Assembly: GCF_025971955.1 (NCBI RefSeq)
Contig: NZ_JAPDMX010000012.1
Span: 186,001 to 250,000 of the forward strand
Length of the DNA stretch: 64,000 bases
Source of the DNA: Shewanella subflava
Lineage (GTDB): Bacteria; Pseudomonadota; Gammaproteobacteria; Enterobacterales; Shewanellaceae
Direction: 5' to 3'
In this document: positions 18,622-27,136 of the stretch, in pieces
Layout: each line of letters begins with the position of its first letter
Position numbering within the stretch: the first letter of the stretch is position 1
Program-made: the position numbers and the translations under genes
The notes under the pieces: generated by a model
What the model saw: only the letters and a program-made list of their open reading frames with translations
Databases searched by the model: none
Told to the model about the DNA's origin: nothing

Positions 18622-20244
18622 TTATTCCTTATCTGTGCCAGTAGCATTGTTTGTTAAAGCGGCTTCATCGGCGATAGCCACAGTGCCTGCATCCGTTGAA
18701 ATAATAGGTTCTACCGAATTAGCATTGAGGTAAAAGCTGCGGCGTATATCTTTTTCAAGGCAGCTGGCATCAATTTTTTTAACGCTGGCGCTATCGACTA
18801 AATCGGCAATTAAATCGTTCGCACAGGTTTGTGCAGCAACACCATGGGTCGCAAAAGGTGAAATTAAATGCTTGGCATTAGTTAAATTTTTTGCGGCTAA
18901 CGCGCCCCAATTGGGTGGCGTGGCAGGGTCTAATTCGCCTGAAAGTAATAATGTCGGTAAATCACTGCTAATCGGCTCGCTAAAGCTATCTGCAACGGCT
19001 GGCACTTTCCAAATTTCACAGGTTTTCTCTAACCCTTCCATCATGGTCGAGCTGATGTAAGACTCTTTGGCATCTTTACGCATTTGGTCTGATATTCTGT
19101 GGATGTCTTCACCGCAAACAACAGAAGCATGCATTCCCATCGCTAAACCGATACCGTCAGCCGATAAGGCATATATGCCTAGAATAGGTTGGTAATCTTC
19201 TTTGGCGGCTTGATGAATCGCATGGGGTAATAATGCACGAATGGCTGGAGTATATAACCCCATTCTAATCGCACCATTGAATTTACTGCGAGTCAGCAAT
19301 AACGTGCTTGGCTCATTGGTAAGAGGGTCACGAACGCTTTGTTCTGTCGGTTTGGTAGTCAGGCGCTGATCCACGGTTTTGAAGTCGGCGAGTAAGTCTG
19401 GGTACTGCGTATGACAAGCCTGATTGCTAGCACAATCTCGCATTAATAACTCAAATCCACGCTCAATTGCACTGCCAATTGCCACGACACTTTGTTGCAT
19501 TGGCACAACCCCATCTAAGGTTACTGTGCTTAATGCCTCTGGGTAATGACGCATATACAGTTGAGCCATACGTGTACCGTAAGACACACCGTATAAGTGC
19601 AGCTTTTGATAGCCTAAATATGTGCGCACCGCTTCAAAATCCGTTAATGCTGTTTGACTACCATATTGGGTAATGTCGGCATCTGTTTGGGTTAAGCATT
19701 TTTCAGTATCTGCAATAATATCAACATCTTCATCGTTAAATGACAACATAGAAGTGGCTTCAGCGTCTTCGCAGTTAAGGATATTTGATAAGCCAGTGCC
19801 GCGTTGATCTATCAGTAAAATATCGCGTTGTTGGCGCACTTTATTGAGCAATCGGTCAAACCCTGCGGCATGCTCTATTGCGGATTGCCCTGGTCCACCA
19901 GCAATCGCAAGCAGCGCTTCGCTTGGGTGAGTATCTTTAATGGCGGGTAATATCGCAAAATGGATGTCGATGTGCTTTCCATCGGGTTTTTGAGGGTTTT
20001 CAGGCACACTAATTTTGCCGCACTGTAATTGCTCTGACAGACCGTCTAAATGACAAGAGTGGGTTTTGGCATCTACCGTATTAAGCGGTTGTGGTTGGTC
20101 TGCATCACTGGCATAGCTGCTGCTGGCGAATAGCACGCTAATGATCACTGCAGCTAAACGGCGAGTGCCTGTTGCCGATGGGGGCAATGCGTAATGGCGC
20201 AACCTTGAGGTTAGCGATTTACTGACAAACTTCCTGTTGATCAT
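18622..20244 (-). CDS. Exported alpha/beta hydrolase, TAP-like / proline iminopeptidase-like
   Basis: A 540-residue secreted or membrane-tethered serine hydrolase. The hydrophobic export segment at about residues 30-45 ends SSYASDA. The oxyanion-hole motif is AIAGGPGQS, the nucleophile is Ser221 in GVSYGTRMA, the acid is probably the Asp in SGELDPATPP, and the His is in FATHGVAAQ. The C-terminal part matches the TAP-like domain found in tripeptidyl aminopeptidases. It is the first gene of the natAB-like operon, with AAAGGA before its ATG. The promoter faces the divergent GntR regulator over a 93-bp gap containing palindromes. Confidence 0.85.
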   Translation of the reverse strand: MINRKFVSKSLTSRLRHYALPPSATGTRRLAAVIISVLFASSSYASDADQPQPLNTVDAKTHSCHLDGLSEQLQCGKISVPENPQKPDGKHIDIHFAILPAIKDTHPSEALLAIAGGPGQSAIEHAAGFDRLLNKVRQQRDILLIDQRGTGLSNILNCEDAEATSMLSFNDEDVDIIADTEKCLTQTDADITQYGSQTALTDFEAVRTYLGYQKLHLYGVSYGTRMAQLYMRHYPEALSTVTLDGVVPMQQSVVAIGSAIERGFELLMRDCASNQACHTQYPDLLADFKTVDQRLTTKPTEQSVRDPLTNEPSTLLLTRSKFNGAIRMGLYTPAIRALLPHAIHQAAKEDYQPILGIYALSADGIGLAMGMHASVVCGEDIHRISDQMRKDAKESYISSTMMEGLEKTCEIWKVPAVADSFSEPISSDLPTLLLSGELDPATPPNWGALAAKNLTNAKHLISPFATHGVAAQTCANDLIADLVDSASVKKIDASCLEKDIRRSFYLNANSVEPIISTDAGTVAIADEAALTNNATGTDKE

Positions 20245-20286
20245 CGGAACGTTTCCTTTTTGCTTTTTGAGATGATTGTGTTAACT

Positions 20287-20323
20287 TACACTAAGTGTAT
20301 GAGTGTATCAATGTATTAATACA
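20287..20323. promoter_or_regulatory. Paired palindromic operators in the divergent hydrolase/GntR promoter
   Basis: Two palindromes lie between the divergent genes: TACACTAAGTGTA (20287-20299, one central mismatch) and a perfect TGTATTAATACA (20312-20323). Both have the TGTA/TACA arm type seen at many GntR-family sites. The adjacent YtrA-like regulator is the natural candidate to bind here and control both directions. Confidence 0.6.
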
Positions 20324-20337
20324 GTTTGTAAAGGCTA

Positions 20338-20715
20338 ATGTTAGAACTATTAAATGTCAACCCCAGTAGTGGTGAACCAATCTATCGTCAATTGCATGAT
20401 CAAATCGTGCGATTGATTGTGGGCGGGCAATTACAAGCTGAAGATGTATTACCTTCCGTTAGGCAGATGGCCGAATTTCTTACCGTTAACCCGATGACGG
20501 TGTCACGTGCTGTGCAGCAATTGGTGGATCAAGGCTGGATAGAACGTCGCCGAGGTCAGCCCTCTATCGTCGCCGCACGCAATTGCACTGACAAAACCTC
20601 TGGTGGCAGCTTGATGCAACCCAAAATAGACGATTTAGTGACTCAGGCTCAACAACTCGGTGTTGAGTTAGATGAGTTACAAACATTGATAGCTAAAAAA
20701 TGGGTCGCTAAATAA
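20338..20715 (+). CDS. GntR family regulator, YtrA subfamily
   Basis: A short 125-residue transcription factor. The N-terminal winged helix-turn-helix includes EPIYRQLHDQIVRLIVGG, LPSVRQMAEFLTVNPMTVSRAVQQL and WIERRRGQPSIV. The roughly 45-residue C-terminal helical tail is too short for a ligand domain, which is the YtrA pattern. Such regulators usually control adjacent ABC transporters. Here it is followed by an ABC ATPase and permease and faces a divergent ABC exporter operon, so it may control both. Confidence 0.88.
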   Translation: MLELLNVNPSSGEPIYRQLHDQIVRLIVGGQLQAEDVLPSVRQMAEFLTVNPMTVSRAVQQLVDQGWIERRRGQPSIVAARNCTDKTSGGSLMQPKIDDLVTQAQQLGVELDELQTLIAKKWVAK

Positions 20716-20792
20716 TTTTTAATAAATCAACGACTCAATGTCGCCACAAAGAGTCAGTAATACCATAAGATTGAGCTAAAGGAATGCCGATA

Positions 20793-21671
20793 ATGCAACA
20801 AAACCAAGCACCGATACTGACATTTAATCATGTGTCCAAAGTCTTTCCTCTAAAAGGCGGCAAAACCCCACACACAGCGTTGGATAATTTGTCGATGCAA
20901 TTATTCCCAGGCATGGTGGTGGGGTTACTGGGTCAAAATGGTGCTGGTAAATCGACTTTAATGCGTTGCGCTTTAGGGATTTTAACCATCGATTCAGGTG
21001 AGATTAAAACCCTTAACGAGTCTCCAGCGGCATTATCTGATCTTGCTAAGTCTCGTATTGGTTATGTTCCCCAGCAGCCCTTTGGCTATGAAGGCTTTAC
21101 GGTAGAACGCGCGTTAGATTTACATCGCAGTTTTTACGCTGATTGGGATAAGCAATTAGAACAAGAGTGGCTTGAGCGTTTTGAATTAGATGTGGCTCAA
21201 TCGGTGCAAAAGTTATCCGTTGGTCAGCGTCAATCACTGGCATTAATCATGGCGATGGCCTATCGGCCTACACTATTGGTTTTAGATGAACCCGTGGCCA
21301 GTTTAGATCCTATCGCACGTCGTAAATTCATGGCCGACTTATTTGATTTAGCCTTAGAGTCGGGTTCTGCGGTGCTGTTTTCTTCGCATATCACCTCTGA
21401 TTTAGAACGAGTAGCAAGCCACGTTGCCTTGATCAAAAAAGGCAAATTAGTGCTGTTTAAAGAAATTGACACCTTAAGAGAACAAGTAAAATTACTCAAA
21501 GTCACCGCCAATGCTGAATTACCTCAGCATGTAGATATTTTACACCAAACACACACGGCCGACTCAAGGTTCATCGTTGCTGATAACTGCCAGTCACAGG
21601 AACAATTCAACGGCCTTATTAGTGAACAATCCTTGAACTTAGAGCAGCTATTTATGGAGTTGCATCGATGA
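20793..21671 (+). CDS. ABC transporter ATP-binding protein
   Basis: An ATPase with Walker A GQNGAGKST, signature KLSVGQRQSLAL and Walker B LLVLDEPVASLDP, then SSHITSDLERVASH. A C-terminal about 70-residue extension follows, as in export-type ATPases. The frame allows an ATG at 20784, but AAAGGA directly abuts it; the ATG at 20793 has a proper 9-nt spacing and is preferred. The permease start overlaps the stop by 4 bp (ATGA). The substrate is unknown; with the YtrA-like regulator it resembles envelope-stress or antibiotic-responsive modules. Confidence 0.9.
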   Translation: MQQNQAPILTFNHVSKVFPLKGGKTPHTALDNLSMQLFPGMVVGLLGQNGAGKSTLMRCALGILTIDSGEIKTLNESPAALSDLAKSRIGYVPQQPFGYEGFTVERALDLHRSFYADWDKQLEQEWLERFELDVAQSVQKLSVGQRQSLALIMAMAYRPTLLVLDEPVASLDPIARRKFMADLFDLALESGSAVLFSSHITSDLERVASHVALIKKGKLVLFKEIDTLREQVKLLKVTANAELPQHVDILHQTHTADSRFIVADNCQSQEQFNGLISEQSLNLEQLFMELHR

Positions 21672-22999
21672 ACACTATGTTAGCCAATTTAGTGAAGTCA
21701 TCAAATCGGCTTACGCCAAATGGGGTTAAATTAAGCGATTTTATAAACCGTAATAGCTACCGTGGTATGTTGCGCTTGTGGTTTTTTGATGTCGGTAGCG
21801 TCAGCTTTTTATTCACTAGCTTGCTGGGTTTTGGTATTGCGGCCTTGAGTTTGTATATTGATAAAACCTCATCAATCGGCTTAATGTTATCAATGTCGGT
21901 GATATCCAGCAGCATGTCTGTTTTATGGCAATTAAACCGTTTGGTCGGGGCTGAAACCAGCAGTTTAATTCCCGGCTATCAGCGAAATATTGTGGTGCAA
22001 TCAATCGCTATTTATTTTAGCGTGATGTTATTCTCGTTAGGGTTTGCAGTGATATTTGCTCCCTTAACGGTCACTTCGGTGTTATTAGCCGTATTGGTTA
22101 GCTTGGCCTTTTTATGGGGATGTTTGCACTGGAATAAGGGGTTTCAGTTTTCAATACTGCTGTTTATCGCTATGCCTTTTTTTGATCAGATAACGCTTAA
22201 TATACCTTGGTGGTTTTTGGTGCCCCCCTTAGGCATCTTACTTGAATTGGTAAAAGTGAAATTGGGCCAATTAACTTGGCATCAAGATGCCAGAGCCACC
22301 TATTTAAGCGGCATGGAAATGGGCTGGTTTTGGTTACCCAGCATCAAACAGCACAACCTGCTGGATAAACTCAACCGATACTTACACCCTGCAAGCTTTT
22401 TTGTTGGGCCACTTTTAGCGATGGCCTTGGTAATGGTCACCCTATTGGGGTTGTTATTGTTTATACCATCCACGCTGTTTGAATGGCATTTACCTGTTCA
22501 ATTGATCGTTGGGCAACTGTTATTAATGATGTGTTGTTTAGTTCACTGGAGCCGAGTTCAGCGTTGGCGAGGGGCTGAAACCTTATTTATGTTACCGGGA
22601 TTTACAGGGCTAATTGGGCTGCAACAGTCTTTCTTTAAGGCCAGTGTTAGGCTTATTGCTTTGTTAATGTTGAGCATGCTATTGATTTGCACCGCGGGTT
22701 ATCTAGCTGGTCAGCCACTGTCTTTGCCATTCATTATCCACCTATTGTTCTCTGTGTTGTGGAGTGGTTTTTTAGCTTTGGGGCTTGGCGCACTCAGCCG
22801 TAACGTAAGCCAGATGTCAGCTATTGTGCTGTTGATTATTTGCCACTCGCTTTTTGTGTCATTTAGTTTTAAAGCATCACAAGCACAACAAGATTTGAGT
22901 ATTTGGCTGATTGCCGACGTGGCACTGACAGTAATCGGCTTGGGGTTGTTTATTTCGAGTAAAAATCGCTTGTGGAAAAATGGTGTGATTGATCTATAA
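21668..22999 (+). CDS. ABC transporter membrane protein, partner of upstream ATPase
   Basis: A 443-residue very hydrophobic protein with roughly 10-12 membrane segments and short loops. It overlaps the ATPase stop by 4 bp. I do not recognise a defined family beyond an ABC-exporter-like permease; the pairing with the ATPase is the main evidence. The N-terminal 35 residues are polar and probably cytosolic. An in-frame ATG two codons later could be an alternative start. Confidence 0.75.
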   Translation: MNTMLANLVKSSNRLTPNGVKLSDFINRNSYRGMLRLWFFDVGSVSFLFTSLLGFGIAALSLYIDKTSSIGLMLSMSVISSSMSVLWQLNRLVGAETSSLIPGYQRNIVVQSIAIYFSVMLFSLGFAVIFAPLTVTSVLLAVLVSLAFLWGCLHWNKGFQFSILLFIAMPFFDQITLNIPWWFLVPPLGILLELVKVKLGQLTWHQDARATYLSGMEMGWFWLPSIKQHNLLDKLNRYLHPASFFVGPLLAMALVMVTLLGLLLFIPSTLFEWHLPVQLIVGQLLLMMCCLVHWSRVQRWRGAETLFMLPGFTGLIGLQQSFFKASVRLIALLMLSMLLICTAGYLAGQPLSLPFIIHLLFSVLWSGFLALGLGALSRNVSQMSAIVLLIICHSLFVSFSFKASQAQQDLSIWLIADVALTVIGLGLFISSKNRLWKNGVIDL

Positions 23000-23126
23000 C
23001 TGTGATGGTATCGCATCAAAGCGTGATCTCACCCGCTGGAGTAGAGCAAAAACTCTTATGGTTTAGTATTGGTTCAGGTAGAATGTGATAAAACAGTACA
23101 CCTGTAAGCCAAAAAGGTATCTCACT

Positions 23127-24914
23127 ATGTTGTTAGAAAACTATCATATCGTTCGACTGCTGCAACAACAAAGCCAGACGTTAGGCGAGAACATTGCCCT
23201 TGAAGGTTTTGAAATGGCTGCGCCCTGGAACACGGTTTCCTGGCATCAGTTTGATACCATCACCAGTAAAATTGCCCAGTTATTGATTGATTTTGGCCTT
23301 CACGTGCATGATAAAGTGGTTATTGTGGCGCAAAATAGCCCACAGTGGACCTGTGCAGATATAGGTGCGCTAAAGGCGCGTAATGTGGTGGTACCGGTTT
23401 ATCCAACCAGCACCATGGAGCAAGCAGTATTCATTGTGAATGACTCGCGCGCAAAGGTGATTTTTGCGGGTGATGAAAGCCAATACCACACCGCATGTAA
23501 AATTCAGGCTCAGTGTCCAAGTGTTCAGCATATTGTGGTGTTTGATAGCAGGGTCAAGTTAGCCTCAGATGTGCATTTTCATTTAGATGCATTGCTAAAT
23601 ACTAGCCCTTCGCAACACAGCCATGACGAGTTAACCCAGCGTTTATCTCAAACCTCACTGGATGATTTACTCACGCTTATTTATACCTCGGGCACCACAG
23701 GTGAGCCTAAAGGTGTGATGTTAGATTATCGCAATATTGCCTCTATGGTTGAGCAGCATGATACTGAAATTGCCTTTAAAGCAGGTGATGTGTCATTAGC
23801 ATTTTTACCACTAAGTCATGTGTTTGAGCGTGGTTGGACATTTTATGTGTTGTGTCGCGGTGGCCGAAATGTGTATTTAACCGATACCCACAAAATAAAA
23901 GAAGCTATCGCCGCAGTGAAACCGCATACCTTATGCGTTGTGCCACGTTTTCTTGAAAAGGTTTACAGCGCCATACATGACAAGGTGAATTCTGCGCCGG
24001 CAATACGCCAAAAGCTATTTCATTGGGCAATTGGTGTCGGAGCGCGTCAATTTGAAGTGAGTCAAGGCAGAAAGCGTCCAAGTAAATGGTTATCTGCACA
24101 ATGGCAATTAGCGAATAAATTAGTTTTTAGTAAATTACAAAACGTGCTGGGCGGCCGCTTAACCTTTATGCCTGTCGGTGGTGCCGCGCTTGATGTCAAT
24201 GTCGGCGGATTTTTTCATAGTATCGGGGTGCCGATTCTCTGTGGCTACGGGATGACAGAAACCTGTGCAACGGTTACCTGTAATACCTTAAATAATCGCG
24301 TGCCCGGCTCTAACGGTAAGCCTTTACATGCCATGGAAGTAAAAATTGGCGCCAATAATGAAATTCTAGTGCGTGGCGAAACCGTAATGCGTGGTTATTT
24401 TAATCGACCAGAAGATACCGCAGAAGCCTTTGAAGATGGCTGGTTAAAAACCGGTGATGCGGGCATGATTGATGCCGAAGGTAATTTATACATTACTGAT
24501 CGTATTAAAGAATTAATGAAAACCTCTAACGGCAAGTACATTGCGCCGCAGCGTGTTGAGGGAAAAGTCAGTTGTTGTCCGTTTGTCGAGCAAGTGGCCA
24601 TTATTGCCGATGCGCGCAACTATGTTTCGGCGCTGATTGTGCCGGCATTTGAAGCATTAGAAGTGTGGGCAAAAGAAAAAGGCATTAGCGTTGAAAACCC
24701 TATCGATTTGTTACGTAACAGCCAGGTGGTTGAGCATTTTGAGCAACGGCTAAAAGAGTTGCAGTATGAGTTGGCAGGATTTGAGCAAATTAAAAGGTTT
24801 ACCTTGTTACCTGAAGCATTTTCAATGGAAGCAGGGTTAATCACTCCGACAATGAAATTGCGCCGTAAGAATATTTACAGCAAATACGCAACCGAGATTG
24901 ATGCCATGTATTAA
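23127..24914 (+). CDS. Long-chain fatty acid--CoA ligase (AMP-binding, FadD15-like)
   Basis: Activates fatty acids to acyl-CoA through an acyl-adenylate. P-loop motif A5-like LIYTSGTTGEPKGVML, then GYGMTETCATVT, WLKTGDAGMIDAEGNLYITDRIKE and a C-terminal KYIAPQRVEG region are all present, so it should be active. Starting at the ATG at 23127 gives 595 residues beginning MLLENYHIVRLL, as in relatives; an upstream GTG (23085) adds 14 unlikely residues. A TTCG-loop terminator follows. The next genes (lipase, thioesterases) also concern acyl chains, which may be coincidence. Confidence 0.9.
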   Translation: MLLENYHIVRLLQQQSQTLGENIALEGFEMAAPWNTVSWHQFDTITSKIAQLLIDFGLHVHDKVVIVAQNSPQWTCADIGALKARNVVVPVYPTSTMEQAVFIVNDSRAKVIFAGDESQYHTACKIQAQCPSVQHIVVFDSRVKLASDVHFHLDALLNTSPSQHSHDELTQRLSQTSLDDLLTLIYTSGTTGEPKGVMLDYRNIASMVEQHDTEIAFKAGDVSLAFLPLSHVFERGWTFYVLCRGGRNVYLTDTHKIKEAIAAVKPHTLCVVPRFLEKVYSAIHDKVNSAPAIRQKLFHWAIGVGARQFEVSQGRKRPSKWLSAQWQLANKLVFSKLQNVLGGRLTFMPVGGAALDVNVGGFFHSIGVPILCGYGMTETCATVTCNTLNNRVPGSNGKPLHAMEVKIGANNEILVRGETVMRGYFNRPEDTAEAFEDGWLKTGDAGMIDAEGNLYITDRIKELMKTSNGKYIAPQRVEGKVSCCPFVEQVAIIADARNYVSALIVPAFEALEVWAKEKGISVENPIDLLRNSQVVEHFEQRLKELQYELAGFEQIKRFTLLPEAFSMEAGLITPTMKLRRKNIYSKYATEIDAMY

Positions 24915-24934
24915 TCGCATCATGATTTGTCATT

Positions 24935-24957
24935 AAGGGCGCTTCGGCGTCCTTTTA
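24935..24957 (+). terminator. Rho-independent terminator of the acyl-CoA ligase gene
   Basis: The stem AAGGGCGC / GCGTCCTT has a stable TTCG loop and is followed by TTT. The 250 bp after it, up to the lipase, contain no convincing gene. Confidence 0.75.
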
Positions 24958-25207
24958 TATGTCCAAAAAGCTGATTACAATGTGGAAAGACAATAGCTTG
25001 AACCATGTAATTGAGTACGCTGCACAAGAATATCGTTTTACTGAGATATCACGCCACTTAAGATATAACGCCACCTTAATAGCAGGTATATTAATTGTTG
25101 AGTTTGAGTCGGTAATTTATCATCCGCGCCGAAGTGATTGCGTGTTGTCATCAACTCGTCACCCTTCTTCAATACAGTGATAACATCTAAAGTTAGGACT
25201 TTATGAT

Positions 25208-25996
25208 GTGAAAAAACTGAAACGCTACCAATACGAACGTTATGCTGTGTTATGTAAGGCAACTTATCGGGCTGACTTTTTGCCAGAAAAATTAGGGTTT
25301 GAGCCATCGGGTTATCAAGAAATAGCCAACCGTTGGGGAAACGTGTGTGTCAGAGTGCTATGGCGAGCAGACCAAACTGAAGTGCTGGTGGTGTTTCGGG
25401 GCTCACAGACCTTTAATGAATGGTGTATAAATACCTGGTGCTGGCCTGTCTCTAAAGTTTATGCTGATGGCATTTACCGTGTTCATGCCGGTTATGAATA
25501 TCTTTTAGAACAAACTGCTAATCCTAAGCCGCCACACTATTTAACCCATATCAGTTTGTATCAACAATTACATTCAATTTTAGCCCCCTTAATACAATCG
25601 GGTAAACGAGTGAGTCTGACGGGTCACTCGTCAGGTGGCGCAATGGCCATTTTAGCAGCTGATAGATTAGAGCGGGTGTTTCCCCATGCCATTAAACGAG
25701 TGGTGACGTTTGGTCAACCCGCACCTGGTTTTAAAAGTTTCCAACAACAATATTTACTGCATCGGCGTACATACCGCATTTGTTGTGATTTGGATATGGT
25801 GACCTTTCTACCGCCTTTTCCGGGTATTTTTTACCATGTAGGCAAGCTGCTTTGGTTACATAACGAGCGAGTATACGAGCATATTCATCCCTCCCAGCGA
25901 TTTTTATTGAGCATTATCAGTTGGCTAGTTTCACCGTTTGCATACCATTACATGCATAAATATATTCGTGACAAAGACTTCTTTGATGATTTTTAG
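25208..25996 (+). CDS. Lipase class 3 family protein
   Basis: A 262-residue putative lipase or esterase. It has the class 3 hallmarks: VVFRGSQTFNEW, VHAGYEYLL and the nucleophile elbow LTGHSSGGAMA with Ser141, followed by VTFGQPAPG and an Asp in DLDMVTFLPP as the probable acid. The Thr/Val-rich strands fit an alpha/beta hydrolase fold. No signal peptide is visible, so it is predicted to be intracellular. The start is GTG at 25208. The natural substrate is unknown. Confidence 0.85.
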   Translation: MKKLKRYQYERYAVLCKATYRADFLPEKLGFEPSGYQEIANRWGNVCVRVLWRADQTEVLVVFRGSQTFNEWCINTWCWPVSKVYADGIYRVHAGYEYLLEQTANPKPPHYLTHISLYQQLHSILAPLIQSGKRVSLTGHSSGGAMAILAADRLERVFPHAIKRVVTFGQPAPGFKSFQQQYLLHRRTYRICCDLDMVTFLPPFPGIFYHVGKLLWLHNERVYEHIHPSQRFLLSIISWLVSPFAYHYMHKYIRDKDFFDDF

Positions 25997-26044
25997 TCAC
26001 TGCACTAGAATGGCGCACTCAATAACAATAAAAAGGAATATGCC

Positions 26045-26446
26045 GTGTCTGTTACTCAGTTCTCTCTGGATTTAACCCCTCGCTTTTGTGAAACCGACGC
26101 TTTAGGTCATATTAATAACACAGTGATCCCAGTGTGGTTTGAAGCCGCACGAGAGCCCATTTTTGAAATCGTGAACCCCGGACAAGATTTAACGAAGTGG
26201 AATATGATTATTGCAGGATTCACCATCGCATTTAATGCACCGACGTTTTACGGCAAAAAAGTCACGGTAAAAACCCATATTAGCCGTGTTGGCAATAGCA
26301 GTTTTGAAATTGCGCAAACTTGCTGGCAAGAAGGTAAGCAAACCGCCGAAGCAAAAACAACCATGGTGCATTACAACTATCAAACAGAAAAAAGCCAGCC
26401 ATTATCTGATGCGGTAAAAGCGCAATTGGCAGGCTTAACGGGTTAA
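26045..26446 (+). CDS. Acyl-CoA thioesterase, hotdog (4HBT) fold
   Basis: A 133-residue single-hotdog thioesterase. CETDALGHINNTVIPVWFEAARE is the family's active-site segment, with Asp about 19 (the YbgC/FadM-like ETDxxGHxNN motif). The start is GTG at 26045, with AAAAGGA spaced 7-9 nt upstream; an ATG 5 bp earlier is out of frame. It converges on and overlaps by 4 bp a GNAT gene, beyond which lies a second hotdog gene. Confidence 0.88.
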   Translation: MSVTQFSLDLTPRFCETDALGHINNTVIPVWFEAAREPIFEIVNPGQDLTKWNMIIAGFTIAFNAPTFYGKKVTVKTHISRVGNSSFEIAQTCWQEGKQTAEAKTTMVHYNYQTEKSQPLSDAVKAQLAGLTG

Positions 26447-26691
26447 GCTAAAAACTTTTGCACATAACTGCAACTGGCCTCAATGGTCAGTTGTTGCTGT
26501 TTCGCCCAGCTTAATCCGGTTCTGACCAAGCTTTCAGCTATGCCTTTGCCACGCATAGCAGGTGGCACAAAGGTGTGATGAAAATTAATTTTATCCTCAA
26601 CCAAACGGTATTCTAAAATTGCTTGTTCTTGATTAATTTCAACGAGAAAACGATGCATTTCAGGCTGATGGATAACCGCTAGAGCATTCAT
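26443..26691 (-). CDS. Short GNAT-type N-acetyltransferase (YjdJ/GNAT family)
   Basis: An 82-residue protein holding a minimal acetyltransferase core: HTFVPPAMRGKGIAESLV carries the acetyl-CoA pyrophosphate-binding pattern (RGKGIA), followed by ASCSYVQKFL. Proteins of this size form the YjdJ-like GNAT group, whose substrates are unknown. It is co-directional with the thioesterase at 26702, whose stop lies about 10 bp upstream, so the two probably form an operon. Confidence 0.82.
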   Translation of the reverse strand: MNALAVIHQPEMHRFLVEINQEQAILEYRLVEDKINFHHTFVPPAMRGKGIAESLVRTGLSWAKQQQLTIEASCSYVQKFLA

Positions 26692-26701
26692 AATCCCCCC
26701 C

Positions 26702-27136
26702 TTAATCTTCTGTGTTAGCGTGCTGTTTTAGGGCAACAAGTAACGACTCAGATAATTCAGCTTTTTTACCTGTTTTAAAGTTAAACATCACCACCTTTGC
26801 CCAACCAATAGTGGTAACCGCCTGCTGTGCTTCACTATAAGCAGTGTAGTGCATAGTAAAACGATCTACGGCGATATCACTAATGGTCACGCCAACAATT
26901 AAGGTGTCAGGAAAGGTAACCGGTCGTTTATAACGGGCGTTGGTTTCGCTCAGCACTGGACCAACTCCGGTTTTATGCAAATCTTCCAGAAAATTAAGCT
27001 GACTAAAGAAGTCTAATCTTGCTGTTTCAAAGTATCTGAAATACACCGCATTGTTCACATGCTGCAAGGCGTCCATCTCTCCCCAAGCCACAGGTATTTT
27101 GGTGTGTATCGGGTGTGTTGCAATAAAGTCTTCCAT
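26702..27136 (-). CDS. Acyl-CoA thioesterase, hotdog (4HBT) fold
   Basis: A 144-residue thioesterase. VAWGEMDALQHVNNAVYFRYFETAR is the active-site motif of YbgC/FadM-like enzymes, with the catalytic Asp in MDALQHVNN. It is distinct in sequence from the thioesterase at 26045 and encoded on the opposite strand. It is the last recognised gene before a 1.25-kb gene-free tract upstream. Confidence 0.88.
   Translation of the reverse strand: MEDFIATHPIHTKIPVAWGEMDALQHVNNAVYFRYFETARLDFFSQLNFLEDLHKTGVGPVLSETNARYKRPVTFPDTLIVGVTISDIAVDRFTMHYTAYSEAQQAVTTIGWAKVVMFNFKTGKKAELSESLLVALKQHANTED

Noticed and set aside
24959-25307. Overlapping small ORFs on both strands between the acyl-CoA ligase and lipase genes
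   Set aside because: No ribosome sites, no recognisable domains, and the minus-strand frame overlaps the lipase start.
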